Origin: Betaproteobacteria bacterium
Lineage (GTDB): Bacteria; Pseudomonadota; Gammaproteobacteria; Burkholderiales; Burkholderiaceae
Assembly (NCBI GenBank): GCA_009921765.1
Contig: RFXC01000185.1
Coordinates: 1 to 8,519 of the forward strand
Direction of reading: 5' to 3'
DNA: 8,519 nt
Shown: piece after piece, positions 1 to 5,951 of the stretch
How positions within the stretch are numbered: position 1 is the first letter of the stretch
How the letters are laid out: every line of letters starts with the position of its first letter
Position numbers and translations under genes: made by a program
Notes under the pieces: generated by a model
What the model saw: only the letters and a program-made list of their open reading frames with translations
Database searches by the model: none
Told to the model about the DNA's origin: nothing

Positions 1-584
1 ACTTACGACGACATCCTTGCCGCGCCTGATCGCGCGCAATTGCTCGACTGGATCCGCACCCGCCCGCTCGCGCATTTCGATCACGGCTGGCTGATGGTCC
101 ATGCGGGGGTGCTGCCGCAATGGTCAGTCGAGCAAACGCTGTCGCTTGCCGCCGAAGTTCAGCAGGTGCTCTCCGGCCCGGACTGGCTCGCGTTTCTTCC
201 CCAGATGTACGGTAACGAACCCTCGCAGTGGGATGATTCGTTGCGCGGACCCGAGCGGCTGCGGATCGTCATCAATGCGCTGACCCGCATGCGCTTTGTT
301 GATGCCAATGGCCGGATGGAATTTGCCACCAAGGAAGGCATCGGCGCAACGCCTGCCGGGTTCATGCCCTGGTTCGATGCGCCTGGGCGAAAAACAGCCG
401 ACACACCGATTGTGTTCGGGCACTGGTCGGCGCTTGGCCTCATCAATCGCCCCGATCTGGTTGCGATCGACACGGGCTGTGTCTGGGGCCGCCAACTCAG
501 CGCCATCCGGCTCTCTGATCGCCAGGTCGTGCTACGCAGGCCAACGGCCACAACACGGTCCTGCCGCGAGGCCCGCGGCCTTGA
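1..584 (+). CDS. apaH: ApaH, symmetrical diadenosine tetraphosphatase (5' end cut by window; frameshift near 3' end)
   Basis: ApaH hydrolyses Ap4A symmetrically to two ADP and belongs to the calcineurin-like metallophosphatases. The gene enters from the left edge in frame 1, so the N-terminal GDxHG, GDxxDRG and GNHE metal motifs lie outside the window. What is visible is typical of the family: MVHAGVLPQW at about 91-120 with its metal-binding His (codon 100-102), PAGFMPWFD at about 352-378, FGHWSALG from 415, and IDTGCVWG from about 466. Family similarity in frame 1 ends near 531 (DRQVV). Frame 1 then runs open to 1050 as an Arg/Cys/His-rich sequence antisense in character and overlapping the next gene. 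Frame 3 from 537 reads QANGHNTVLPRGPRP and stops with TGA at 582-584, right at the start of the acyltransferase. I infer a one-base loss (or two-base gain) between about 529 and 537; it could be a real mutation or a sequencing error. Confidence 0.85.
568..571 (+). promoter_or_regulatory. Shine-Dalgarno GAGG of the acyltransferase
   Basis: GAGG lies 9 nt before the TTG at 581. It is the only purine-rich motif near that start and supports TTG as the initiation codon. It lies inside the inferred last codons of apaH, consistent with translational coupling. Confidence 0.5.
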
Positions 585-1402
585 TCGCTTCTGCTTTTCG
601 GATCGCGCGCCGCGCACCGCTTGCCATTGCGCTGCTGCTGGGCGGTCTTCTCACCATTGCGTTCGTCTTTCCGCGGGTGAGCTATGCCCGCCGCGACCGG
701 ATCATCGCTCGGTGGTCACGCTGGCTGCTTCGCGCCTGCGGGATCAGGCTGGTGGAGCAACCCGCCCCTCGAGCGCAGTCGCTCGCCTCGCTCCAGGGTC
801 CCGCCCTGATCGTCGCCAACCACATCAGCTGGATCGATATTTTTCTGATGCTTGCCACCACCTCGGCACACTTCGTTGCGAAGATCGAGATCGCGTCATG
901 GCCGGTGGTTGGGCGGCTCGTGATAGGTGCCGGCACCCTTTTCATCGAGCGGGGCAAGCGCCATGCAGTCCATCAGCTCAACGAACGCATACAGAGCATG
1001 CTGGCGGCGGGTCGGCGCGTGGCAGTGTTCCCGGAAGGCACCACCAGTGATGGGCTGCGTCTACTGCAGTTTCACGGCAACCTGCTCGAACCCGCCCTTC
1101 GCGCGCAGGCGCCCATCATTCCGGTGGGAATCCGCTATACCGACCTGCAGGGCCAATACAGCTCAGCCATCGACTTCACCGGCAACATGAGCTTCGGTGA
1201 ATCGATGAAGCGCGTCCTGGGCTCACCAGGATTCATTGCCGCGCTCCACCCGCTGCCCGTGCTGAGCGAACCTGCCACGCGTCAGCAGGCGGCACGTGGT
1301 GCGCGTGCAGCCATTGCCGAGCGGCTGGCGCTTCCAACGGACGACACCGTGCCCGATACCCTGCGCAACGCACTTAGCGCGGCGCGCACGCGCAGCGAAT
1401 AG
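581..1402 (+). CDS. Lysophospholipid (1-acyl-sn-glycerol-3-phosphate-like) acyltransferase, PlsC family
   Basis: A membrane-associated PlsC/AGPAT-family enzyme that moves an acyl chain from acyl-ACP or acyl-CoA to a lysophospholipid such as lysophosphatidate; a lyso-ornithine-lipid (OlsA-like) role cannot be excluded. From the TTG at 581 it is 273 aa, a usual length. An N-terminal hydrophobic helix spans about residues 13-30. All four family blocks are present: NHISWID (80-86, catalytic His81 and Asp86), GTLFIERG (118-125), VFPEGTTS (149-156) and PIIPVGIRY (178-186). The TTG start is chosen because GAGG lies 9 nt upstream, it precedes the hydrophobic helix, and the codon overlaps the restored apaH TGA as TTGA. 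The reading frame is open farther upstream, but that part runs inside apaH and has no family similarity. The stop is 15 bp from the vapC stop, and the two genes converge without an obvious terminator. Substrate specificity cannot be read from sequence alone. Confidence 0.88.
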   Translation: MIASAFRIARRAPLAIALLLGGLLTIAFVFPRVSYARRDRIIARWSRWLLRACGIRLVEQPAPRAQSLASLQGPALIVANHISWIDIFLMLATTSAHFVAKIEIASWPVVGRLVIGAGTLFIERGKRHAVHQLNERIQSMLAAGRRVAVFPEGTTSDGLRLLQFHGNLLEPALRAQAPIIPVGIRYTDLQGQYSSAIDFTGNMSFGESMKRVLGSPGFIAALHPLPVLSEPATRQQAARGARAAIAERLALPTDDTVPDTLRNALSAARTRSE

Positions 1403-1417
1403 CCAAAGCGAAGCGCC

Positions 1418-1867
1418 TCATCCGGCCTCGGGCAACCCGGCCAGCACCACCAGCTGGTCCGGACGGGCTTCGGGCACGGCGCGAAGCGACACCCGTGAAT
1501 CGATGGTGACGAAGCGCCCGCCATTGCTCACAGCCAGTGCGAGCAGATAAGCATCGGTAAGCTGCCGGTGGCCCGAGAGGTGATCCCAGGCGATGCCTGG
1601 ATGACCAGCCAGGGCCACGCTGTCGGGCCAGAACTGGTGGCTTGAATGGCGCATTGCCATGCCCAGGCGGTCAACGACGCTTCGGAGCGGCAATGAGCCT
1701 GGATACGCGGGCTGCGACATGATGCGAATGCAGCCATTCTGGGTGATCGGGCACGAGGCCCAGCCGGCAAATTGGGCGCCTGCCATCCAGCGCGTGGCGC
1801 GGTGGTGGTGGATATGGTCAGAATCGAGCAGGGCGATGAGCACGTTGACGTCGAGCAACGCGCGCAT
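1418..1867 (-). CDS. vapC: VapC-family PIN-domain toxin (ribonuclease)
   Basis: A 149-aa PIN-domain protein, expected to be a Mg2+-dependent RNase that cuts specific RNA (tRNA or rRNA in studied VapCs) when not held by its antitoxin. The N-terminus MRALLDVNVLIALLD supplies the first acidic residue (Asp6, with Asn8). TQNGCIRI (42-49) marks the second active-site segment, TDAYLLALA (104-112) supplies Asp105, and TIDSR (121-125) supplies Asp123. At the usual Glu position this protein has Gln43; as I recall this TQNG form occurs in a subgroup of proteobacterial PIN toxins, so it need not mean inactivity. The start codon shares one base with the vapB stop (TGATG), and AGGAGG sits 7 nt upstream, so this start is firm. 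The C-terminus is complete. The target RNA cannot be predicted. Confidence 0.88.
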   Translation of the reverse strand: MRALLDVNVLIALLDSDHIHHHRATRWMAGAQFAGWASCPITQNGCIRIMSQPAYPGSLPLRSVVDRLGMAMRHSSHQFWPDSVALAGHPGIAWDHLSGHRQLTDAYLLALAVSNGGRFVTIDSRVSLRAVPEARPDQLVVLAGLPEAG

Positions 1868-2106
1868 CAGACGCCCTCCTGGTCGCGCAAAGCATTCACT
1901 GCAGAGTCGCTCACCACGCCTCCGCGCGAGGCAAAAGGCTGGAAGCCCCCCACCCGCGGCGCGGCGTCCTCGACGACGTACACCGGCCCCGCCAAGGCTT
2001 TCCGCACCAGATCTGACACCACCGCACCGGCCGACAACTTGCGCTGGTGGGCGAGCTCTTTCACGGCGGCGAGAACGTCTGAATCGATATCGAGGGTGGT
2101 GCGCAT
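1867..2106 (-). CDS. vapB: VapB-like ribbon-helix-helix antitoxin
   Basis: A 79-aa protein whose first 40 residues look like a ribbon-helix-helix DNA-binding domain: the strand RTTLDIDSD (2-10) followed by two helices through VVSDLVRKALAG (29-40). The remainder (41-79) is polar and glycine-rich and is probably the flexible part that wraps the toxin. It should neutralise the downstream PIN toxin and bind the palindromes at 2119-2144 to repress its own operon. The stop overlaps the vapC start by one base (TGATG), the classic coupled antitoxin-toxin order. The only Shine-Dalgarno-like sequence is TAAGG just 2 nt before the ATG, which is suboptimal; the start is preferred because MRTTLDID is the normal beginning of such antitoxins. 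Family assignment is from fold pattern and context. Confidence 0.85.
   Translation of the reverse strand: MRTTLDIDSDVLAAVKELAHQRKLSAGAVVSDLVRKALAGPVYVVEDAAPRVGGFQPFASRGGVVSDSAVNALRDQEGV
1875..1880 (-). promoter_or_regulatory. Perfect Shine-Dalgarno AGGAGG of vapC
   Basis: On the minus strand AGGAGG lies 7 nt before the vapC ATG and within the last codons of vapB. It fixes the vapC start and is much stronger than the ribosome site in front of vapB. Confidence 0.75.
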
Positions 2107-2118
2107 CGCCTTACCATC

Positions 2119-2144
2119 ATCGCATCATGATGCGATCGCATCAT
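2119..2144 (-). promoter_or_regulatory. Probable VapB operator: two overlapping 18-bp perfect palindromes
   Basis: Palindrome one, 2119-2136, reads ATCGCATCATGATGCGAT. Palindrome two, 2127-2144, reads ATGATGCGATCGCATCAT. Both are perfect and share 2127-2136, so the same 10-base half-site occurs three times in alternating orientation, with palindrome centres 8 bp apart. The block lies 13 bp upstream of vapB and overlaps a candidate -10 box. Tandem palindromes are the usual binding sites of ribbon-helix-helix antitoxins. The symmetry is seen directly; the binding role is inferred. Confidence 0.75.
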
Positions 2145-2168
2145 ACACCCTTGCTTCAGACCTGGGAA
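2140..2168 (-). promoter_or_regulatory. Candidate vapBC promoter
   Basis: On the minus strand TTCCCA (2168-2163, 4/6 to the -35 consensus) and TATGAT (2145-2140, 5/6 to the -10 consensus) are separated by 17 bp. The -35 lies inside the last codons of pyrC'. The -10 falls within the second operator palindrome, and transcription would start near 2133, giving a leader of about 27 nt. VapB binding would occlude this promoter. Confidence 0.45.
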
Positions 2169-3472
2169 GTTCCCCTGGCGCGCTCAAACACCACTCGCCC
2201 GGCCACCAGCGTGGCTCGCACCCGACCCAGCAGCTCGCGACCCAGAAACGGTGTATGTGAGCCCTGGCTCACCAGCGAGCCCCGCGACACGACCCAGTGC
2301 TCATCGGGGTCGATCAGACAGAGGTCGGCAGACTCGCCCACCGCCAACCGGCCGCCAGGCTGACCGAGGATGCCCGCTGGCCCGGTCGTGAGCTTGACCA
2401 ACGCCTCCTCGACCGGTACGCGGGCCTCCGCCGCCCACTTGAGCGTGAGCGGCAACAGCAGCTCAAGCCCCGTCACCCCAGGCTCAGCCTCGCCAAACGG
2501 CAGCTGCTTCGCGTCGTCATCGACCGGTGTGTGATCGGAACAAAGCGCGTCGATCGTACCGTCAACGAGCGCAGCCCGAATGGCATCGCGGTCGCGCTGT
2601 GACCGGAAAGGTGGATCGACACGACAGTTGCTGTCGAAAAAGCCGATGTCCACGTCGATCAGATGCACATGGTGAATCGCCACATCGGCAGTCACTGGCA
2701 AACCCTCGGCGCGCGCGCGACGCACCAGCTCCAGCCCGGCGGCCGAGGAAAGGCGGCACAGATGGACCCGGCAACCCGTCACCCGCATCAACTCAAAGAT
2801 CGTATGCAGCGCCACCGTCTCTGCGATCACCGGCACACCGGAGAGACCCAAACGACTGGCATAGGGCCCGGCATGCGCCACGCCACCGCGTGCCAGCTGA
2901 GGGTCTTGCGGATGCAACCAGACGCTGAAGCCAAAGGTGCTCGCATACTGCATCGCCCGCATCAGGATCTGGGTGTCGGAAATGGGCGCAAGCGCATGCG
3001 AGAAGCCGATACAGCCAGCCTCAACGAGCTCGGCCATTTCGGTAATGGTTTCGCCCTTCAGTCCCACGGTCAGCGCGCCCACCGGATAAAGACGCGCGCC
3101 GTCAATGCCGCGCGCCCGGTGCTTGAGCATTTCGACCAGACCCGGCTCATCGAGCACAGGATCGGTATCGGGCGGACAGGCAAGCGCGGTCACCCCGCCG
3201 GCCAGCGCCGCCTGCATCTCCGATTCAAGCGTCGCCTTGTACTCGAAGCCCGGCTCACGCAGACGCGCAGCCAGGTCGACCACTCCGGGGAGAAGGAGAC
3301 ACCCCCTGCCGTCGATGACCCGGTCAGCCACAAACCCCGATGGCGCCACACCCACCGCAACCAGCTTGCCATCGGCAACATGAACATCGCTGGGTCCGGT
3401 GCCTGCCAGTCCACCGCCCGGCGCCACCACGCGCGCGTTGACGATAGAGATTCTGAGGGGCGTGTTCATCAT
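2156..3472 (-). CDS. pyrC': PyrC', non-catalytic dihydroorotase-like partner of aspartate carbamoyltransferase
   Basis: An amidohydrolase-fold protein of 438 aa, the length of type I dihydroorotases, but with its zinc site dismantled. Where active enzymes have D-x-H-x-H-L-R-E-P-G, this one reads DLAARLREPG (66-75), so both metal-binding histidines are gone (Ala68, Arg70). The later H-[IV]-C-H-[IV]-S motif reads HLCRLSS with Arg240 in place of His. His187 (HPQDP) and Asp313 (SDHTP) remain. In Pseudomonas such a PyrC' has no dihydroorotase activity and is needed to assemble the dodecameric aspartate carbamoyltransferase with PyrB; I infer the same here. The start overlaps the pyrB stop by one base (TGATG). 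A second ATG follows at once, so the first residue could be either. It is the last gene of the cluster, 49 bp before vapB. Automatic pipelines will probably call it a functional dihydroorotase. Confidence 0.88.
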   Translation of the reverse strand: MMNTPLRISIVNARVVAPGGGLAGTGPSDVHVADGKLVAVGVAPSGFVADRVIDGRGCLLLPGVVDLAARLREPGFEYKATLESEMQAALAGGVTALACPPDTDPVLDEPGLVEMLKHRARGIDGARLYPVGALTVGLKGETITEMAELVEAGCIGFSHALAPISDTQILMRAMQYASTFGFSVWLHPQDPQLARGGVAHAGPYASRLGLSGVPVIAETVALHTIFELMRVTGCRVHLCRLSSAAGLELVRRARAEGLPVTADVAIHHVHLIDVDIGFFDSNCRVDPPFRSQRDRDAIRAALVDGTIDALCSDHTPVDDDAKQLPFGEAEPGVTGLELLLPLTLKWAAEARVPVEEALVKLTTGPAGILGQPGGRLAVGESADLCLIDPDEHWVVSRGSLVSQGSHTPFLGRELLGRVRATLVAGRVVFERARGTSQV

Positions 3473-4434
3473 CAGGACTTTGCGAGAAGACTCATGACCG
3501 CCATGCGAACCGCGATGCCGAAGGTCACCTGATCGAGGATAACGGCCTGCGGGCCATCAGCAACGGCAGAGTCAATTTCCACCCCTCGATTCATCGGCCC
3601 GGGGTGCATCACAATGCAGTCGGTATTGGCGAGCGCGAGCTTGTCTTCGGTGAGGCCGTAGTGCTTGAAATATTCCTGGGCAGACGGCAGCAGCGCCCCC
3701 CGCATGCGCTCGCTCTGCAGCCTCAGCATGATCACCACGTCGACCCCGCGAAGCCCCTCGCGCATGTCATGGAACACATGCACGCCCAGCTGCTCGAGCC
3801 CCCCCGGAATGAGGGTGCGCGGGCCGATCACGCGCACCTCGGGCACCCCCAGCGTGGTGAGCGCGTGAATGTCCGAGCGCGCCACCCGCGAGTGCAGCAC
3901 ATCGCCCACGATGGCCACCCTCAGATTGGTGAAGTCTTTCTTGAAATGTCGGATGGTGTAGACGTCGAGCAACCCCTGCGTGGGATGCGCATGGCGGCCG
4001 TCACCAGCGTTGATCACGTGCACGTTGCCACGCGTGCGGTCAACGTGTTCAGCGATCAGGAACGGCGCACCGCTTTGCGCATGCCGCACCACAAACATGT
4101 CGGCGTGCATCGCCACCAGATTGTCGATGGTATCGAGCAGCGACTCGCCCTTGGCGGTGGACGAGGTGTTGATGTTCAGATTCACGACATCGGCCGACAG
4201 GCGCTTGGCCGCAATCTCGAAGGTCGTTCGCGTTCGGGTGGAGTTTTCGAAGAAAAGATTGAATACCGACACACCACGCAGCAGCGGAACCTTTTTCACA
4301 TCGCGGTCGGACACACCCAGAAAACCGGCTGCGGTATCCAGAATGTGATGGATCAGGTTTCGGGACAGGCCCTCAATCGTGAGCAGATGTTTCAGCTCCC
4401 CGTGGGCGTTCAGTTGCGGATGACGAGAGGGCAT
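3472..4434 (-). CDS. pyrB: Aspartate carbamoyltransferase catalytic subunit
   Basis: Catalyses carbamoyl phosphate plus L-aspartate to N-carbamoyl-L-aspartate, the committed step of de novo pyrimidine synthesis in the cytoplasm. The protein is 320 aa and complete. The carbamoyl-phosphate loop STRTRTTFE spans 65-73, the 80s-loop Lys is in SSTAKGES (Lys95), HPTQ is at 150-153, and the aspartate-side motif HPGPMNRG is at 277-284. No regulatory pyrI follows; instead pyrC' overlaps by one base, which points to the PyrB-PyrC' dodecamer type (class A ATCase), in which nucleotides act on PyrB itself. Sixteen bp separate it from the pyrR stop. No clear Shine-Dalgarno precedes the ATG, so coupling with pyrR is likely. 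The start is supported by the [18 protein letters not shown] stretch expected near the N-terminus of proteobacterial enzymes. Confidence 0.96.
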   Translation of the reverse strand: MPSRHPQLNAHGELKHLLTIEGLSRNLIHHILDTAAGFLGVSDRDVKKVPLLRGVSVFNLFFENSTRTRTTFEIAAKRLSADVVNLNINTSSTAKGESLLDTIDNLVAMHADMFVVRHAQSGAPFLIAEHVDRTRGNVHVINAGDGRHAHPTQGLLDVYTIRHFKKDFTNLRVAIVGDVLHSRVARSDIHALTTLGVPEVRVIGPRTLIPGGLEQLGVHVFHDMREGLRGVDVVIMLRLQSERMRGALLPSAQEYFKHYGLTEDKLALANTDCIVMHPGPMNRGVEIDSAVADGPQAVILDQVTFGIAVRMAVMSLLAKS

Positions 4435-4450
4435 TGCGGTGGGCCGCCAG

Positions 4451-4948
4451 TTACTCGATCACAAGCGAAAATCGACCCGAGTCATCGCGGCTCAGCACAA
4501 AGGCGCGATCGGCGGGCAGCTCATGCCGCACCCCGCAGAAATCGGCAGCGACCGGCAGCTCGCGGCCGCCACGGTCGATGAGCACGGCCAGCCGAACGCG
4601 GGCCGGTCGACCATAGTCGAAAATTTCATTCAAGGCCGCGCGCACCGTGCGACCCGTAAACAGAATGTCGTCAACCAGCAGGATATCGGCGCCTTCCACT
4701 TCGAAGGCGAGACGGGTGGACTTGAGGTCGGTGGGCAGGCCGCGGCGGCCGTAGTCGTCGCGATGAAAGGCGCTGGACAGCGCGCCATCAGGGCCCGACA
4801 GCTGCAGGTCACGGCGCAGGCGCTCGGCCACCCAGACGCCGCCGCTATGCACCCCCACGACCGACAGCCCCGCGCGCGCGAGAGGCACGACAGCGGCGAT
4901 CGAATCTCTAAGGTGCGCGTAGGCGCTTTCAACGTCGAGGGTAGTCAT
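4451..4948 (-). CDS. pyrR: PyrR, pyr operon regulator / uracil phosphoribosyltransferase
   Basis: A 165-aa type I phosphoribosyltransferase of the PyrR family. The PRPP-binding motif [13 protein letters not shown] spans 90-102, and the N-terminal segment [13 protein letters not shown] (32-44) matches the loop near the active site. In Bacillus, PyrR binds UMP and a leader-RNA hairpin to attenuate pyr genes and also makes UMP from uracil and PRPP; the mode of action in Proteobacteria is less settled. No attenuator-sized leader exists here: only 16 bp lie between pyrR and pyrB, and pyrR itself overlaps ruvX by 4 bp (ATGA). If this protein regulates the cluster, it is unlikely to do so by the Bacillus leader mechanism at these junctions. 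The length and start are normal for the family. Residual uncertainty concerns regulatory function, not family. Confidence 0.92.
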   Translation of the reverse strand: MTTLDVESAYAHLRDSIAAVVPLARAGLSVVGVHSGGVWVAERLRRDLQLSGPDGALSSAFHRDDYGRRGLPTDLKSTRLAFEVEGADILLVDDILFTGRTVRAALNEIFDYGRPARVRLAVLIDRGGRELPVAADFCGVRHELPADRAFVLSRDDSGRFSLVIE

Positions 4949-5343
4949 CGGTTCTGCAGATATTGTTGCAGGATTATCGCAGCCGCCTGGGCGTCGATGT
5001 TACGCCCACCACTGCCGCCCGACTCCGCTTCCACCGTGCTGTAGCGTTCATCGACCAGATCGACTGGCAACCCGAACCGGCCATGAAGCTGCCGGGCAAA
5101 CCGCTCGCAGCGCGCAGTCATATCGTGGGGTGTGCCATCGGGGTGAAGCGGCCGCCCAACAACCAGGCGTTGTGGCCGCCACTCGGCAAGCAGCCGGCCG
5201 ATAGCGTCAAAGCCGCGCGCCGATACGCGGTTGTCGATCTGCGCGAGCGGGCGTGCGCTCGCGGTCAGCGTATTGCCCACTGCCGCGCCGATTCGCGATG
5301 AACCGAAATCGAAGCCGAGAAGTGTTTCATCCCGTTCAGGCAT
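4945..5343 (-). CDS. ruvX: RuvX/YqgF, putative pre-16S rRNA nuclease (RuvC-like fold)
   Basis: A 132-aa RNase H/RuvC-like protein, implicated in 16S rRNA 5'-end maturation in E. coli. The acidic residues expected for this fold are visible: Asp12 in [11 protein letters not shown] (9-19), Asp98 and Glu99 in DLVDERYST (95-103), and Asp117 in [11 protein letters not shown] (115-125). The reading frame is open farther upstream, but those codons lie inside yqgE and look nothing like the family, so the ATG at 5343 is chosen. With this start the gene overlaps the yqgE stop by 8 bp (ATGCCTGA) and the pyrR start by 4 bp (ATGA). The protein has the compact length normal for YqgF. No strong Shine-Dalgarno is seen, which suggests coupling to yqgE translation. 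Confidence 0.92.
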   Translation of the reverse strand: MPERDETLLGFDFGSSRIGAAVGNTLTASARPLAQIDNRVSARGFDAIGRLLAEWRPQRLVVGRPLHPDGTPHDMTARCERFARQLHGRFGLPVDLVDERYSTVEAESGGSGGRNIDAQAAAIILQQYLQNR

Positions 5344-5905
5344 GCCCGGCCGCCGACGCGAGGAAGGCGGGATTGATGCCGAGCAGCGCAAAGGCCCGCG
5401 CCAGCCGCTCGTCGGCGGGCGTATTGAAGATAATCGAAGCGTCGGCCTCAACGGTCAGCCAGGCGTTGCGCGAAATCTCGTCTTCGAGTTGCCCGGGCCC
5501 CCAACCAGCGTAGCCCAGCATGACCAGAATGCGCTCGGGTCCTGTTCCGGCGGCCACCGCCTCCAGCACATCTCGCGACGACGTGAGGCCGATGTCATCG
5601 TTGACAACAACCGTAGAACCCCAATCACCCACCGGCTGGTGCAGCACAAAGCCCCGATCGGTCTGTACCGGCCCGCCCTGCATCACGGCCGACCGCGCAA
5701 GCCCCGATGGATTGAGGTCGAGCTCGATCCGGCGAAACAGGGTGGCCAGATCGATCTCCATGGGTCGATTGATGACCAGGCCAAGAGCACCCTGCTCGTT
5801 GTGCTCGGCAACGAACACCAGACTGCCGCCAAAATTGGGGTCTTCCAGGCTGGGCATGGCGATGAGAAAGTGATTGCTGAGGTCGCTCGCTGATTCGGTC
5901 ATCAT
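5336..5905 (-). CDS. yqgE: YqgE/AlgH family protein (UPF0301, DUF179)
   Basis: A 189-aa member of the YqgE/AlgH family, whose molecular function is not established; AlgH was first described as an alginate regulator in Pseudomonas. Family blocks are clear: [15 protein letters not shown] (11-25), [10 protein letters not shown] (39-48), [15 protein letters not shown] (75-89) and [15 protein letters not shown] (130-144). Two adjacent ATG codons (5905 and 5902) are candidates, the second giving 188 aa. The open frame extends upstream to 6148, but that part is antisense to photolyase and has no family similarity. It is the promoter-proximal gene of the pyr cluster. A perfect TATAAT ends just 6 bp before the first ATG, so the message may begin at or almost at the start codon. 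Its frequent company with ruvX is well known; a functional link to pyrimidine synthesis is not. Confidence 0.92.
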   Translation of the reverse strand: MMTESASDLSNHFLIAMPSLEDPNFGGSLVFVAEHNEQGALGLVINRPMEIDLATLFRRIELDLNPSGLARSAVMQGGPVQTDRGFVLHQPVGDWGSTVVVNDDIGLTSSRDVLEAVAAGTGPERILVMLGYAGWGPGQLEDEISRNAWLTVEADASIIFNTPADERLARAFALLGINPAFLASAAGHA

Positions 5906-5911
5906 GTCCGG

Positions 5912-5941
5912 ATTATATGATCGCCGCCCGCGCCCTGTAAC
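5912..5941 (-). promoter_or_regulatory. Candidate promoter of the yqgE-ruvX-pyrR-pyrB-pyrC' cluster
   Basis: A perfect TATAAT lies on the minus strand at 5917-5912, with GTTACA (5941-5936, 4/6 to the -35 consensus) 18 bp upstream. Transcription would be expected near 5905-5906, which coincides with the first yqgE ATG, leaving little or no leader. Since the rest of the cluster has no gap above 16 bp, this is the only obvious promoter for the five genes inside the window. Confidence 0.55.
5916..5921 (+). promoter_or_regulatory. Candidate -10 box of phrB, overlapping the divergent pyr -10
   Basis: TATGAT (5/6 to consensus) lies on the plus strand at 5916-5921 and would start a message near 5928, about 24 nt before the phrB ATG. 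No convincing -35 is present on this strand. It shares two bases with the minus-strand TATAAT. Confidence 0.3.
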
Positions 5942-5951
5942 CGAGACCCCT

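Noticed and set aside
585..1050. Frame-1 open stretch continuing from apaH to 1050 as a long C-terminal extension
   Set aside because: It has no family resemblance, is rich in Arg/Cys/His as expected for an out-of-frame reading of GC-rich DNA, and overlaps a clear acyltransferase gene.
2132..2139. GCGATCGC octamer resembling the cyanobacterial HIP1 repeat
   Set aside because: It occurs only as the centre of the vapBC palindrome and the surrounding genes are proteobacterial.
1659..2363. Plus-strand open frames opposite vapBC
   Set aside because: vapB and vapC on the minus strand have coupled starts, a strong ribosome site and clear domains; the plus-strand frames have none of these.
2663..3532. 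Long plus-strand open frame opposite pyrC'
   Set aside because: It is antisense to a well-supported gene, has shadow-like composition, and shows no recognisable domain or ribosome site.
3604..4581. Plus-strand open frame of 325 codons opposite pyrB
   Set aside because: It mirrors pyrB, is His/Arg-rich and has no recognisable motif, so it is a GC-codon shadow.
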